Below, one piece after another: positions 29,397-37,814 of a DNA stretch of 64,000 nucleotides. The stretch's first letter is position 1; each line of letters opens with the position of its first letter. A model generated the notes under the pieces. The model was not told the DNA's origin. It saw only the letters and a list, made by a program, of their open reading frames with translations, and did no database searches. The translations under genes were made by a program, and so were the position numbers. Source of the stretch: Thermococcus barossii (GTDB lineage: Archaea > Methanobacteriota_B > Thermococci > Thermococcales > Thermococcaceae); assembly GCF_002214465.1 (NCBI RefSeq), contig NZ_CP015101.1, forward strand, positions 441,013 to 505,012, read 5' to 3'.

Positions 29397-29779
29397 GGTA
29401 CGAGAGAAACTTCACCGACAAAGGGCTCTCAAAGTTCGGGGATTCACTTATCAACTTCGTATTCTCACTCGCTTTGAGCGAGTACCTGGGGAAGCCCACA
29501 GGGGAGAGGGTTCCCAACGCGTCGCTGAGTATAGCGCTCGAACTTTCCGGGCTGAGACACCTTGTCCCGCCGAGAACCGACAAGCACGGCAGGGGCGACA
29601 TAGCGGAGGCGATTTTCGCCTACGCCTGGCTGGAGGGCAGGATAACCGTTGAGGAAGCCGTCGAGATTTTGAAGGAGAACTTCACAGGGGACGTTACACA
29701 CTTCTCAATGAGAAAAGAGGCAATAGGAAGGGCCTTCGCTGAGGTCTTCAAAGTGATAGGGGAGAGGCTGGGCCTATAG
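29393..29779 (+). CDS. Ribonuclease III-like family protein (archaeal, small)
   Basis: This 128-residue protein matches the small archaeal RNase III-like family (Pfam Ribonucleas_3_2 as I recall it). It is all helical, with the family core [24 protein letters not shown] and the acidic pair in [20 protein letters not shown] at the spacing of an RNase III fold. There is no dsRNA-binding domain. The start is a TTG overlapping the previous stop behind GGGTGGGAG, where orthologs begin; an upstream ATG would need translation from within the glycosyltransferase gene. Overlaps the convergent next gene by 6 nt. Activity unproven. Confidence 0.75.
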   Translation: MRYERNFTDKGLSKFGDSLINFVFSLALSEYLGKPTGERVPNASLSIALELSGLRHLVPPRTDKHGRGDIAEAIFAYAWLEGRITVEEAVEILKENFTGDVTHFSMRKEAIGRAFAEVFKVIGERLGL

Positions 29780-30580
29780 GCTTGTCAGCAACTCTATTAA
29801 CCCCTGCTTTGTGGGGACCTTTGCGAACTTCTCTGGGTCTTTGACCTTGAGCAGGAGCGGTACCTCGCCGAAGAGCTTGAGCACCTTTCCAAAGGGTATG
29901 CTGCCTTCCCCGGGGAGAAGGTGAAGGTCGCCGACGCCGTAGGCGAGTGCATCCTCGGGTTCGACCTGCGGGAAGAGCTTGCCGAAGTTGTCGTGTATCA
30001 TGAGGATTACCGTCTTGTCGGTTCCGAGCTTGACGTCCTCCAGCAGCTTGTCCGCGTCGCCCTGGGCGCTGAGGAACGCATGAGCGACATCGAGGGCGAA
30101 ACCAACGTTTTCCCTGTCCACGTTGTCAACCACGTAGAGCGTGTCCTTGACACTGAAGGTGTTCTCAAGGGCTATCTTTATGCCAAATGGCCCGACCATA
30201 TCGGCGAGCTGCTGTATGGCCTCTATCTCAAGGTCGAGCCTTCCGGTTCTGCCGCTCTGCATGACGATGACCTTCGCACCGAGCTTTATCGCCACGTCCG
30301 CCATGGCCCTTGCGACGCGGAAGTGTCTCGTGTAGTAGATGTGGTCCCGCAGATTAACGGAAGTGGGCATCCTGACCAGGTAGTCAATGCCTACACCGCG
30401 GAGGGTCGTTTCTATGTTTTTGAGCTTCTTTTCAATGACGACGCCGTTCATTATCAGCCCCAGGGTGTGGGGGAATATCGAGACGAAGTCGTAGTTCTTT
30501 ATCTTGACGTCGGCCAGAACCGAGGCGAGGGTCTTGTCCTTGGTGACGAAGTGCGGGTAAATCGTTACGCCTATCTCCAT
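29774..30580 (-). CDS. Sugar phosphate isomerase/epimerase-like TIM barrel
   Basis: This 268-residue xylose isomerase-like TIM barrel (AP endonuclease family 2 superfamily) opens [11 protein letters not shown] and carries metal-ligand candidates in IALENTFS (Glu), FALDVAHAF (Asp, His), IHDNFG and LPGEGSIPF (His replaced or shifted, Glu). Members isomerise sugars or cut abasic DNA; the short length and GEGSIPFG ending favour a sugar or cyclitol epimerase. Substrate unknown. AGGTGATAGC precedes the ATG, and a TATA-like CTTTTATATC lies upstream. Confidence 0.8.
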   Translation of the reverse strand: MEIGVTIYPHFVTKDKTLASVLADVKIKNYDFVSIFPHTLGLIMNGVVIEKKLKNIETTLRGVGIDYLVRMPTSVNLRDHIYYTRHFRVARAMADVAIKLGAKVIVMQSGRTGRLDLEIEAIQQLADMVGPFGIKIALENTFSVKDTLYVVDNVDRENVGFALDVAHAFLSAQGDADKLLEDVKLGTDKTVILMIHDNFGKLFPQVEPEDALAYGVGDLHLLPGEGSIPFGKVLKLFGEVPLLLKVKDPEKFAKVPTKQGLIELLTSL

Positions 30581-30610
30581 GCTATCACCTAAGGAGAGAG
30601 TTGAGCGCTG

Positions 30611-30645
30611 GATATAAAAGCTTACCGAGGGACAGGGTTTAAAAG
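30611..30645. promoter_or_regulatory. Divergent TATA boxes, TIM-barrel gene / sppA
   Basis: GATATAAAAG (30611-30620, acting on the minus strand as CTTTTATATC) and GGGTTTAAAAG (30635-30645, plus strand) each lie about 30-35 nt from the respective start codons. Confidence 0.45.
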
Positions 30646-30675
30646 TTTGGGCTGGAGATATAAGTGGGTGAGTGA

Positions 30676-31680
30676 ATGAGGGAAAACATCTGGAAGTACA
30701 TTGCTGCGGTTCTGGTACTCCTTCTCGCGGCCTCTAGTGTGGCGGTTCTTCTGCTATACATGCAGAACTCGGAACTGAAGGGTTATCATCCATCCAACGT
30801 CACGACCACCGTTTTGGTTCAGGGCCCCAACGTTACATGCAACACCACAGCGTACATGCTCCAGATAGACGAACTTCAGCGGCAGGTTGACTTCCTGAAG
30901 GCCCAGCTCCGGGAACAGAACATGCCGGAGGGCAACGCAACGATAGCGGTGGTGCCAATCTTCGGCCTCATAGACGACTACACTGCCCTCAGCGTGATTC
31001 CAACACTGAGGGAAATCGCCAAGAATGACTCCATTGCGGGCGTTGTTCTGTGGATAGAGAGCCCCGGCGGCTACGTTGGGCCCGTCAGGGAGATATACTC
31101 CACCGTCCGGAAGCTCAACCTGGTTAAGCCCGTGGTTGCATACACGGGTGGCATAGCGGCCTCAGGAGGGTACTACATAGCCGTCGGTGCGGAGGAGATA
31201 ATAGCCGACCCTCTAGCGGAGGTTGGGAGTATCGGCGTTATCTACGTCCACTACAACCTCCAGCAGAACTACGAAACGAACGGGATAAAGGTCGAGGTCT
31301 TCAAGACCGGCCCGTACAAGGACATGGGCGCCGAATGGCGCGGTCTAACGGACGAAGAAAAGGCCATGATAACGGAGATAGTTGATACGTACTTCCAGGG
31401 ATTCCTTCAGGCTGTGAGCAGCGGCCGGAATATGGGCCTCAACGAGACGAGGAAACATGCCACGGGCAGGACGTGGTTCGCCATGAACGTTACGGGGAGT
31501 CTGGTGGACGAGACCGGCGACCTAGACTACGCGGTCAGCGTGCTTGAGGACATGCTCAACGTTTCCAATCCGAGGATAGTCATTTACAAGGGTTCAACCC
31601 CCTCGGACTTTGGAATATTCGGCAGCACGGCCCTCCTTCTGGATCCGAGATACGTTAGCGCGTACATAAAAACGGGGTGA
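30676..31680 (+). CDS. sppA: Signal peptide peptidase SppA
   Basis: This membrane serine protease cleaves leftover signal peptides. The 334-residue S49 family protein has an N-terminal anchor (about 7-28), a coiled stretch (DELQRQVDFLKAQLREQN) and the protease domain from about 88. The Ser/Lys dyad is S163 in GGIAASGGYY and K215 in TGPYKDMG, matching the Thermococcus kodakarensis enzyme. ESPGG near 128 is the oxyanion strand. The stop overlaps a GTG of the next gene, which is transcribed in the same direction. Confidence 0.95.
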   Translation: MRENIWKYIAAVLVLLLAASSVAVLLLYMQNSELKGYHPSNVTTTVLVQGPNVTCNTTAYMLQIDELQRQVDFLKAQLREQNMPEGNATIAVVPIFGLIDDYTALSVIPTLREIAKNDSIAGVVLWIESPGGYVGPVREIYSTVRKLNLVKPVVAYTGGIAASGGYYIAVGAEEIIADPLAEVGSIGVIYVHYNLQQNYETNGIKVEVFKTGPYKDMGAEWRGLTDEEKAMITEIVDTYFQGFLQAVSSGRNMGLNETRKHATGRTWFAMNVTGSLVDETGDLDYAVSVLEDMLNVSNPRIVIYKGSTPSDFGIFGSTALLLDPRYVSAYIKTG

Positions 31681-31685
31681 GGGGC

Positions 31686-32168
31686 ATGCTCTGCGAGGAG
31701 AAGCTTGAGGTGTTTGAGAACGGCTTTGAGGACGGAAAGTTCAAGCTCAGGGTTGAGTTCTATGGAAGCGATGCCAGGAGGCTTCTCCTTGCCATCATCA
31801 GGGAGCTGTACCTGCCGGACTACGGCGAGGACTACGTCTACCCATTCGAATGCGCCAAGGAGTTCTGGGGAATCTACATGGACGCCTCGGAGATAGCCGC
31901 CAGCGATTTCAGGCCGAACCCAGTTAAGTTCATCAACCGGAGCGTTCTTGACAGGCTGGAGAAGGTCCTGGAGGAGACGGGCGCGCCCGAAGAGGTCAGA
32001 GAGGGCATAGACTTTGAGAAGGCAGAAATCCACAGGCTCAAGAAAGGTTTATTAGCCCTCGGGAAGAACTTCATCCTTGACGAGGGTACCAAAACCCTCA
32101 TAGTCTTCAGCAAGCCGAGCGCAAGGGAGCTGATATTGAGGTACATGGGGATGCTGGATGGAGCTTGA
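31686..32168 (+). CDS. Conserved protein, PH1570-like
   Basis: This 160-residue soluble protein resembles a Thermococcales family known by the Pyrococcus horikoshii protein PH1570, of unknown function (assignment from memory). Features: strand-rich N-terminus (KLEVFENGFEDGKFKLRVEFYG), helix ARRLLLAIIRELYLPDY, central FWGIYMDASEIAASDFRPNP and a C-terminal ALGKNFILDEGTKTLIVFSKPSARELILRYMG. The ATG five bases after the sppA stop, behind GGGGTGAGGGG, was preferred over the overlapping GTG. The next gene starts 11 nt before its stop. Confidence 0.6.
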   Translation: MLCEEKLEVFENGFEDGKFKLRVEFYGSDARRLLLAIIRELYLPDYGEDYVYPFECAKEFWGIYMDASEIAASDFRPNPVKFINRSVLDRLEKVLEETGAPEEVREGIDFEKAEIHRLKKGLLALGKNFILDEGTKTLIVFSKPSARELILRYMGMLDGA

Positions 32169-33153
32169 GGCCGGGATTTGGATAGCGGTTTCGCTCATAG
32201 TTCTTTACCTCGTATGGGAGACGGTTAGTCCGATCCTTTCTCCGATAATCTTGGCGGTGACGCTGGCGTACATACTCTACCCCCTGCACGAGAGGCTGGC
32301 AAAGAAAACCGGCAACAGGGTCTCGGCATTCACCATGACGGCCATCCTGACGGTCATCACCTTCCTCTTCATAATCGGCTTCGCCCTCTGGATAAACGAC
32401 GTAAAAAGCTCTCTCGCGCACTACATCAACGCCTTCTTTGAGTGGCTCCTCACCTGGAACCTCCCCGCCGCTGTCTACGAACTCCTTCAGAAGCTCGCAG
32501 AGGATATACCAAAGCGCTTTGAGGAGTACGTTCTCGGCTACACGTACTCCCTTCCCAAGCTCTCCCTTCAGGCCATAGTCATGGTCTTCGCATTCTACGG
32601 CATGCTCATAAACGCTAGGGCCATCCGGAGGGAGGTATATTCTCTCCTGCCGCCCGAGAACAGGGAGCTAGCGATAAAGCTTCTTGAAAGGGCAGGTGAG
32701 ACGCTCCACAGCCTCCTCCGCGGCTGGCTGGCCATCAGCATCCTCAAGGGCGTTTTCACCGCCGGTGGGTTCATCCTCTTCGAACTCGCCAAACCCGGAG
32801 GAGCCATAGCCGCGGGAATATTCACGGTTATCTTCGAGCTCCTTCCGGTTTTTGGGGGCTGGGTTGTCTGGCTTGCCGGGGCGATCTACATGCTCAACAG
32901 CGGTAACGTTGTCGGTGCCGTAGTGTTCGCCCTCTACGGAATCGTCTTCATATCACCTCTACCAGACATACTCCTGAGGCCCAGACTCGGAACCAGGGAA
33001 AGGGGCGTCAACGCTCTCATCTCGCTCGTTGGAATCTTTGGCGGCTACCTGGCCTTCGGCTTCGTGGGGATAATAATCGGTCCGGTGGCACTCTCATTGC
33101 TGGCGACGCTCGTCGAAGAATGGAAGGAAGTCAAGGTGAAAAGCGCCGGATGA
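32158..33153 (+). CDS. AI-2E/PerM family membrane protein
   Basis: This 331-residue protein has about seven membrane helices arranged as in the PerM/YdiK (AI-2E, UPF0118) family. An N-terminal hairpin TVSPILSPIILAVTLAYILYPLHERLAKK comes first, then a central soluble segment, then GGFILFELAKPGGAIAAGIFTVIFELLPVFGGWVVWL and DILLRPRLGTRERGVNALISLVGIFGGYLAFGFVGIIIGP, the family hallmark. Members export small molecules or ions; the cargo here is unknown. Translation overlaps the PH1570-like gene by 11 nt, and the 3' end overlaps the convergent folP-like gene by 23 nt. Confidence 0.88.
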   Translation: MELEAGIWIAVSLIVLYLVWETVSPILSPIILAVTLAYILYPLHERLAKKTGNRVSAFTMTAILTVITFLFIIGFALWINDVKSSLAHYINAFFEWLLTWNLPAAVYELLQKLAEDIPKRFEEYVLGYTYSLPKLSLQAIVMVFAFYGMLINARAIRREVYSLLPPENRELAIKLLERAGETLHSLLRGWLAISILKGVFTAGGFILFELAKPGGAIAAGIFTVIFELLPVFGGWVVWLAGAIYMLNSGNVVGAVVFALYGIVFISPLPDILLRPRLGTRERGVNALISLVGIFGGYLAFGFVGIIIGPVALSLLATLVEEWKEVKVKSAG

Positions 33154-33949
33154 AGGCGGCAACTTTAACCGCGTCGAGGGTCTCCTTGACGTCGTGAGTT
33201 CTGACGATATGTGCCCCCTTGAGGACTGCTACGGCGGTTGCCGATAGGCTTCCCGGGAGCCTCTCAGCCGGGTCTTTTCTGCCCGTTATCGCCCCGATGA
33301 AGGACTTTCTCGACACCCCAATGAGAATCGGCCTTCCGAAGATTTTGAGGGCCTCCAAGTTGGCTATTACCTTTGAGTCCCACTCGTACCACGGCGGCCA
33401 CTCCGGGCGGAGGAAGCCTATCGCGGGGTCTATGGTGATATCCTCGATTCCGTGCTTCTCAGCTATGACGAGGCTCTCCTGCAGGAAGTCCATGACCGTG
33501 TGAACCGGGTCGCTGAGGTTTCTGACCTCCCCGTGGGCACAGAGAATTGCTGGAGCCCCGTACTCTTTCGCCACCTCTGCCATTCCAGGGTCTCCTTTGA
33601 ACCCGGTGACGTCGTTTATGATGTCCGCCCCGGCTTTGAGAGCCTCCTCTGCGACCCTCGCGCTCGTCGTGTCTATGCTAATCGGGACATCTATGTGGTC
33701 GCGTATGGCTTTAATCGCCCAAACTGCCCTTCTAATCTCCTCCTCTACCGGAATCTGGGTTTCGAGATACGGCGCCGTGGACTTTGCCCCGATGTCAATG
33801 AAGGAAGCACCCTCTTCAACCATCCTTACCGCGGTCTCGATAAGCCTTTCCTCGTCGTTTCTGACGCTCCCCTTGTAGAAGCTTTCAGGGGAGACGTTGA
33901 TGACGCCCATTATCCTTGGTTCGTCCAGCTTAACCCCCGCGAACTTCAT
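33131..33949 (-). CDS. folP: Dihydropteroate synthase family protein
   Basis: This 272-residue pterin-binding TIM barrel has the two signatures of the family (IMGVINVSPESFY at the N-terminus and DIGAKSTAPY), followed by SIDTTSARVAEEALKAGADIINDVTG, ILIGVSRKSFIG and a final HDVKETLDAVKVAAFI. It would join a dihydropterin to an aminobenzoate-type partner. Because the divergent neighbour makes the ribofuranosyl-aminobenzene phosphate precursor, the product is probably a methanopterin-like or modified folate cofactor rather than ordinary folate (inference). GGAGGTGAAACC precedes the ATG. Confidence 0.9.
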   Translation of the reverse strand: MKFAGVKLDEPRIMGVINVSPESFYKGSVRNDEERLIETAVRMVEEGASFIDIGAKSTAPYLETQIPVEEEIRRAVWAIKAIRDHIDVPISIDTTSARVAEEALKAGADIINDVTGFKGDPGMAEVAKEYGAPAILCAHGEVRNLSDPVHTVMDFLQESLVIAEKHGIEDITIDPAIGFLRPEWPPWYEWDSKVIANLEALKIFGRPILIGVSRKSFIGAITGRKDPAERLPGSLSATAVAVLKGAHIVRTHDVKETLDAVKVAAFIRRFSP

Positions 33950-33978
33950 GGTTTCACCTCCATGATAGAATGGCCGCT

Positions 33979-33990
33979 GGATATAAAAGG
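33979..33990. promoter_or_regulatory. Single TATA-like element between folP and beta-RFAP synthase
   Basis: GGATATAAAAGG is the only good TATA candidate in the 71 nt between the two divergent starts. Read as CTTTTATATCC on the minus strand it is spaced for folP (about 30 nt to the ATG). Read on the plus strand it is spaced for the RFAP synthase. It may act in both directions. Confidence 0.4.
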
Positions 33991-34020
33991 GCTTTCACCA
34001 TTCCAGATCTGGTGATGTTC

Positions 34021-34989
34021 ATGATAATCCGCACTCCGAGGAGACTACACCTCGGCCTCATAGACCCGTCGGCCACATTGGGGAGGCGCTTTGGGAGCCT
34101 TGGCGTCGCCCTCGAAGGCGGCTACGAGATCAAGCTCATCGAGAGCGATGGTCTGGAGATAATCGCCGAGGGGGAGGACCGGGACACTGTGGAGGCGGTG
34201 GTAAGGAGGATGAACTCCGCCTACGAGACGGGGGTTAACTACATCGTTGAGGTCAGGAGAGCTATCCCAAGACACGTCGGCCTCGGCTCGACGACCCAGC
34301 TGAGCCTGGCGGTCGCTGCTGGAATAGCAAAGCTCAGAAATCTGAACGTTTCGATTGAAGAGCTTGCAAGGGTTCTCGGCAGGGGAAGGAATGGCGGGGT
34401 CGGGGTGTATTCCTTTGCCTACGGCGGGTTTGTCATAGACGGCGGCGTCAGGAACGGCCTTCCCCCCCTCATATTCCGGGAGAACTTTCCGGAGGAGTGG
34501 GCCTTTCTGCTGGTCATTCCCGAACTCAAGCCGGGTCTCGACGAGGAGGAGGAAAAGCCCGTGATGGCGAGCGTTACCGGAAGGGCAGATGTGGCGATGG
34601 AGATAAGCCACAGGATCCTCCTTGGCCTCCTGCCCGCTTTGAAGGAGAGGGACGTAAAAACCTTCGGCGAACACCTCTCCGCGATACAGCGGCTCGTGGG
34701 AAAGCACTTCGAACCGTACCAGGGCGGGGAGTTCAGGGAGGACGTTAAGCTGGTACTCGACTTTCTGGCGGAGAAAACCTACGGCCACGGCCAGAGCTCC
34801 TGGGGGCCAACGGTTTACGGGCTGATACTCCGGAGTGACTTCGGGAGGCTCAGCGCCGAGGCCCGGGACTACCTCAGGGAGCACGGGATAAAGGTGAAGG
34901 TCGAGCTCGGCCTTCCGAACAACACCGGCGCGGAGATAATCGGGGAGAGCGCGTTCCTCGAAAGGTTGATAAGGTCCGTGGGTGGTTAA
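34021..34989 (+). CDS. Beta-ribofuranosylaminobenzene 5'-phosphate synthase
   Basis: This enzyme condenses PRPP with p-hydroxybenzoate or pABA, releasing CO2 and pyrophosphate, the first committed step of methanopterin-type cofactors. The 322-residue GHMP-kinase-fold protein has RTPRRLHLGLIDPSA at the N-terminus, the glycine-rich IPRHVGLGSTTQLSLAVAAGIA loop, GRGRNGGVGVYSFAYGGFVIDGG and the C-terminal YGHGQSSWGPTVYGLI. These are the known beta-RFAP synthase blocks. It is divergent from the folP-like gene. The ATG behind GGTGATG was chosen; one two codons earlier is possible. Confidence 0.93.
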   Translation: MIIRTPRRLHLGLIDPSATLGRRFGSLGVALEGGYEIKLIESDGLEIIAEGEDRDTVEAVVRRMNSAYETGVNYIVEVRRAIPRHVGLGSTTQLSLAVAAGIAKLRNLNVSIEELARVLGRGRNGGVGVYSFAYGGFVIDGGVRNGLPPLIFRENFPEEWAFLLVIPELKPGLDEEEEKPVMASVTGRADVAMEISHRILLGLLPALKERDVKTFGEHLSAIQRLVGKHFEPYQGGEFREDVKLVLDFLAEKTYGHGQSSWGPTVYGLILRSDFGRLSAEARDYLREHGIKVKVELGLPNNTGAEIIGESAFLERLIRSVGG

Positions 34990-34990
34990 C

Positions 34991-35782
34991 GTGACCCTCG
35001 ACAGGTTCATCAGGGTGAGGTACAGGGCCGACGAGGAAAAGGTGGAGGCCCTCAGGGAGATTCTAAGCGAACTTGGCCTCGACTGCGCCAGAACCATCGA
35101 GGAGCGGGTTGACCTCCAGTTCGATGCGCTGCGGAACCTCCACGGGAACCTGAAAAACGATGAGCTCTTCATCAAGCTCGTCATTGCGAACTCCATCGTC
35201 AGCTACCAGCTGAGCGCGAAGGGAGAGGCATGGTGGTGGGAGTTCTCCCGTTATTTTTCCGGGAACCCACCGGAGGGGAGTATAGTCGGGGCCTATTCCG
35301 CTTTCCTGCCAAATTCAAAGACGAACAGACGGCTAACAGCGGGAAAGCTTAGGCGGCTGGAGAGGCTTGAGCCCTTCCTCGATTCCCTCTCCCTGGAAGA
35401 CCTTAGGAACTACTACTTCAACGGGATGGAGCTCCTGCGCAACGAGCTCGCGAAAACGCTTGGCTCAAGGAAAAGTGCCAAGACTATCGTCTTCGCCGTC
35501 AAGATGTTCGGCTACGCCGGCAGGATTGTTTTTGGGAAGTTCGTGCCCTATCCGATGGGCATCGAGATACCCGACGACGTGAGGATAAACGCCTACACGA
35601 AGCGCTTCACGAACGAGCCCCCGGTGAGCTTCTGGAGGGGAATCGCGGAGGAAACCGGTATTCCACCGCTGCACATCGATTCAATACTCTGGCCGGTTCT
35701 GGGGGGACATGATGAGGTTCTCACGCGGCTGAAAAAGTACTGCACGAAATGGAAAGAGGTTCTAAGACTCGCGAACCTCTAA
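34991..35782 (+). CDS. N-glycosylase/DNA lyase (archaeal GO glycosylase, AGOG)
   Basis: This base-excision enzyme removes 8-oxoguanine and cuts the AP site. The 263-residue helical protein shows the AGOG pattern: KSAKTIVFAVKMFGYA with the Schiff-base lysine and PMGIEIPDDVRI with the catalytic Asp. A helix-hairpin-helix replacement ends with PPLHIDSILWPVLG. The GTG start one base after the RFAP synthase stop, behind GGGTGG, was chosen over a GTG three codons upstream that overlaps that site. It is co-directional and probably co-transcribed with the RFAP synthase gene. Confidence 0.9.
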   Translation: MTLDRFIRVRYRADEEKVEALREILSELGLDCARTIEERVDLQFDALRNLHGNLKNDELFIKLVIANSIVSYQLSAKGEAWWWEFSRYFSGNPPEGSIVGAYSAFLPNSKTNRRLTAGKLRRLERLEPFLDSLSLEDLRNYYFNGMELLRNELAKTLGSRKSAKTIVFAVKMFGYAGRIVFGKFVPYPMGIEIPDDVRINAYTKRFTNEPPVSFWRGIAEETGIPPLHIDSILWPVLGGHDEVLTRLKKYCTKWKEVLRLANL

Positions 35783-35805
35783 ATTTCCGCCGGTTACAGC
35801 CCAAA

Positions 35806-35816
35806 GGCTTAAATAC
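35806..35816 (+). promoter_or_regulatory. First TATA-like element upstream of the ABC exporter
   Basis: GGCTTAAATAC in the 236-nt gap after the AGOG gene would start a transcript near 35840. It is followed by GGGGTGAAAGGT and a 47-codon reading frame (35864-36007), listed separately. A second element nearer the permease is described with the inverted repeat at 35932. Confidence 0.35.
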
Positions 35817-35863
35817 TCCGATGCCAATAATACCTCGAAGTTCGATGCATCGGGGTGAAAGGT

Positions 35864-36007
35864 ATGCTTGGGGACCTTATAACTCGAAATAGGATCCCAA
35901 CTGGCAACCCGAAATGGGCTTCATGGCTTCAACTCGATAGGCAAAATTTTTATACTCCTCTGGTTAGTTGTAATCGAGTGAGGGAATTCACTCCGACATC
36001 ACAATAG
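35864..36007 (+). CDS. Possible 47-residue leader peptide or gene remnant
   Basis: ATGCTTGGGGACCTTATAAC opens a 47-codon frame behind GGGGTGAAAGGT and a TATA-like element. Its first 14-15 bases (GGTATGCTTGGGGA) nearly repeat the start of the ABC permease gene 152 nt downstream (GGTATGCTTTGGGGA). The downstream codons are not typical of the genome (CGA, TCA, TGT, ACT) and the peptide has no recognisable feature. It could therefore be a decayed duplicate start or chance. It ends 11 nt before the permease ATG. Confidence 0.25.
   Translation: MLGDLITRNRIPTGNPKWASWLQLDRQNFYTPLVSCNRVREFTPTSQ
35932..35979. promoter_or_regulatory. Inverted repeat flanking the ABC permease TATA box
   Basis: ACTCGAT (35932-35938) and ATCGAGT (35973-35979) are exact inverted copies on either side of the TATA-like AAAATTTTTATACTCC (35944-35959). 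The right arm lies at the expected transcription start. A related ACTCGAAATAGG at 35882-35893 repeats the left arm and its flank (ACTCGATAGG). This could be an operator controlling the two-gene exporter. Confidence 0.35.
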
Positions 36008-36018
36008 GGGGTATTGGT

Positions 36019-36888
36019 ATGCTTTGGGGATTTCAGCTTGAGTTTAAACAGAGCCTTCGAACTAAGAAACTGTGGGTAATACTCGGTGTGATGATGCTCC
36101 TCTACATACCTGGGTTCTACCTTCAGAAGTCGAGTGGCAGGGAGATTGAAACTGTTCAACAGGCCGTCTCAGTCCTCATCAGCAACATCAACGGACTCGG
36201 CGGATTTTTCATTGCAATCCTTGCCCTTCTGATGGGTGCCACGGCAATAAACAGCGAGATAGAGAAGGGAACGCTCCGCGTTGCCATGAGCAAGCCGATA
36301 ACGAGGTTGAGCTATATCGGCGGCAAGTTCCTCGCTCACACGGTGGTCGTGTTAATGGCACTCCTCCTCACGACCCTCGTGGGAATAGCGGGGCTTGTCT
36401 GGCTGGGCGCCCCCCTCGGCGGCCAGCTCGTCACGGATTCGCTCCTCCTCAACGCCCTCCTGCTCCTCGCGATGGTGCAGTTAATAGCCCTCGGTTACAT
36501 AATCTCCACCACCGTGAAGTCCTCCAGCACAGCACTCGGAGTGGCCCTCGTGGTGATGTTCGTCTTCTTCATGATAATGCCTGCCATAGTCCAGTTCATG
36601 GCTGCCAAGGACACGATAATAAGCGAGCACCCCGACTGGGAGGCCTATCGGGAAAAGAGCAAGGAATACCAGACCAAGTATCTCTTCTACGTCCCCACAA
36701 CCCAGATAGACGTCATCGTGAGCGACGCCACCAAAGTTACCGGTAGTGTGAACAATCCGCAGGTGGAGTACATTGGAATCGGCGGTGCGATACGGGAGAA
36801 TCTCACTAATCTTGGGATACTCGTGGGCCTCACCTTCCTCTATCTGGCCCTCGCATTCCACCGCTTCCTCCGCATGGACCTGAGGTGA
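36019..36888 (+). CDS. ABC-2 type transporter permease
   Basis: This 289-residue protein has six membrane helices. It begins with a cytoplasmic FQLEFKQSLRTKKLW and has the family signature INSEIEKGTLRVAMSKPITRLSYIGGKFLAH between helices 2 and 3. A large outer loop lies between helices 5 and 6 (about 195-255). It is the membrane half of an exporter whose ATPase is encoded immediately downstream (stop/start overlap region). Cargo unknown; such pairs export drugs, lipids or peptides. Confidence 0.9.
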   Translation: MLWGFQLEFKQSLRTKKLWVILGVMMLLYIPGFYLQKSSGREIETVQQAVSVLISNINGLGGFFIAILALLMGATAINSEIEKGTLRVAMSKPITRLSYIGGKFLAHTVVVLMALLLTTLVGIAGLVWLGAPLGGQLVTDSLLLNALLLLAMVQLIALGYIISTTVKSSSTALGVALVVMFVFFMIMPAIVQFMAAKDTIISEHPDWEAYREKSKEYQTKYLFYVPTTQIDVIVSDATKVTGSVNNPQVEYIGIGGAIRENLTNLGILVGLTFLYLALAFHRFLRMDLR

Positions 36889-36893
36889 TGTCG

Positions 36894-37811
36894 ATGATAA
36901 GGATTGAGAATCTCGTTAAGGTTTACAAGGACGTTAGGGCTTTGGACGGCCTTAATCTTGAGGTGAAGCCGGGTCAAATTTACGGTTTCCTCGGCCCCAA
37001 CGGTGCCGGAAAGAGCACGACAATACTCAGCACGCTGGGCCTCATATTCCCCCAGGAGGGGAGGATTCAGCTCTTTGACTTCGAGGTTTTTGCCGACGGA
37101 AGATTCGACGAGAATCAGCTCGTTGGGGCAAAGAAGAGAATAGGCTACATGCCCGAACACGCCACCCTCTGGGATTTTCTGACTCCCGAGCAGACTCTTG
37201 ACATTATCGCTGACGCTTTCAAAATACCAAAAACCGAGAAGGAGAAGCGCATCAATGAACTCCTTGAGCTTGTTGGTTTGAAGGAAGCGAGAAAGAGGAA
37301 GGTTGGGAAGTTCTCGAAGGGCATGCGGCAGAGACTCCTTTTGGCCCAGGCGCTCATCAACGACCCTGAGCTTCTTATCCTTGATGAACCCATGACCGGC
37401 CTCGACCCAACCGGCATAGCCGAGTTCAAGGAGATTATTAGAGAGCAGAGAAGGGCTGGAAAAACTGTGTTCTTCTCCAGTCATATTCTCGCGCACGTGG
37501 AGGAGGTCTGCGACACGGTTGGGGTAATAGTGAAGGGTAAGCTCCGCGTTGAGGACAGTCTGGAGAACATCAAGCGGGAGTTCCTGAGAAAGGCCGGCTA
37601 TACGATCCTCGTAGAGACCAACGTTCCCGTGGATTGGAGCTCGTCTGGGTGGAGGGTTACACCGCTGGGCGAGAGAAAATACCGGATAGTGGCTGAGGAA
37701 GACGTCAGGGAGGAGCTCCACGACTTTGTGGCGAACCAGGGCGCGAAGATTCTAACAATGCAGGTCAAGGAGCCAAGCCTCGAGGAGATATTCCTCAAAA
37801 TGGTTGAGTGA
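36894..37811 (+). CDS. ABC transporter ATP-binding protein
   Basis: This 305-residue protein has Walker A GPNGAGKST, Q-loop MPEHATLWDFLT, signature FSKGMRQRLLLAQ, Walker B LLILDEPMTGLDP and H-loop SSHIL. The C-terminal domain of about 80 residues (VEVNVPVDWSSSGWRVTPLG-like strands) is typical of ABC-2 ATPases such as CcmA/NatA types. The ATG behind GAGGTGATG was chosen; two in-frame upstream starts overlap the permease stop. Partner of the preceding permease. Confidence 0.93.
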   Translation: MIRIENLVKVYKDVRALDGLNLEVKPGQIYGFLGPNGAGKSTTILSTLGLIFPQEGRIQLFDFEVFADGRFDENQLVGAKKRIGYMPEHATLWDFLTPEQTLDIIADAFKIPKTEKEKRINELLELVGLKEARKRKVGKFSKGMRQRLLLAQALINDPELLILDEPMTGLDPTGIAEFKEIIREQRRAGKTVFFSSHILAHVEEVCDTVGVIVKGKLRVEDSLENIKREFLRKAGYTILVETNVPVDWSSSGWRVTPLGERKYRIVAEEDVREELHDFVANQGAKILTMQVKEPSLEEIFLKMVE

Positions 37812-37814
37812 GGG

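Noticed and set aside
35783-36018. C/D box RNA in the gap before the ABC exporter
   Set aside because: No paired C (RUGAUGA) and D (CUGA) boxes at proper spacing were found.
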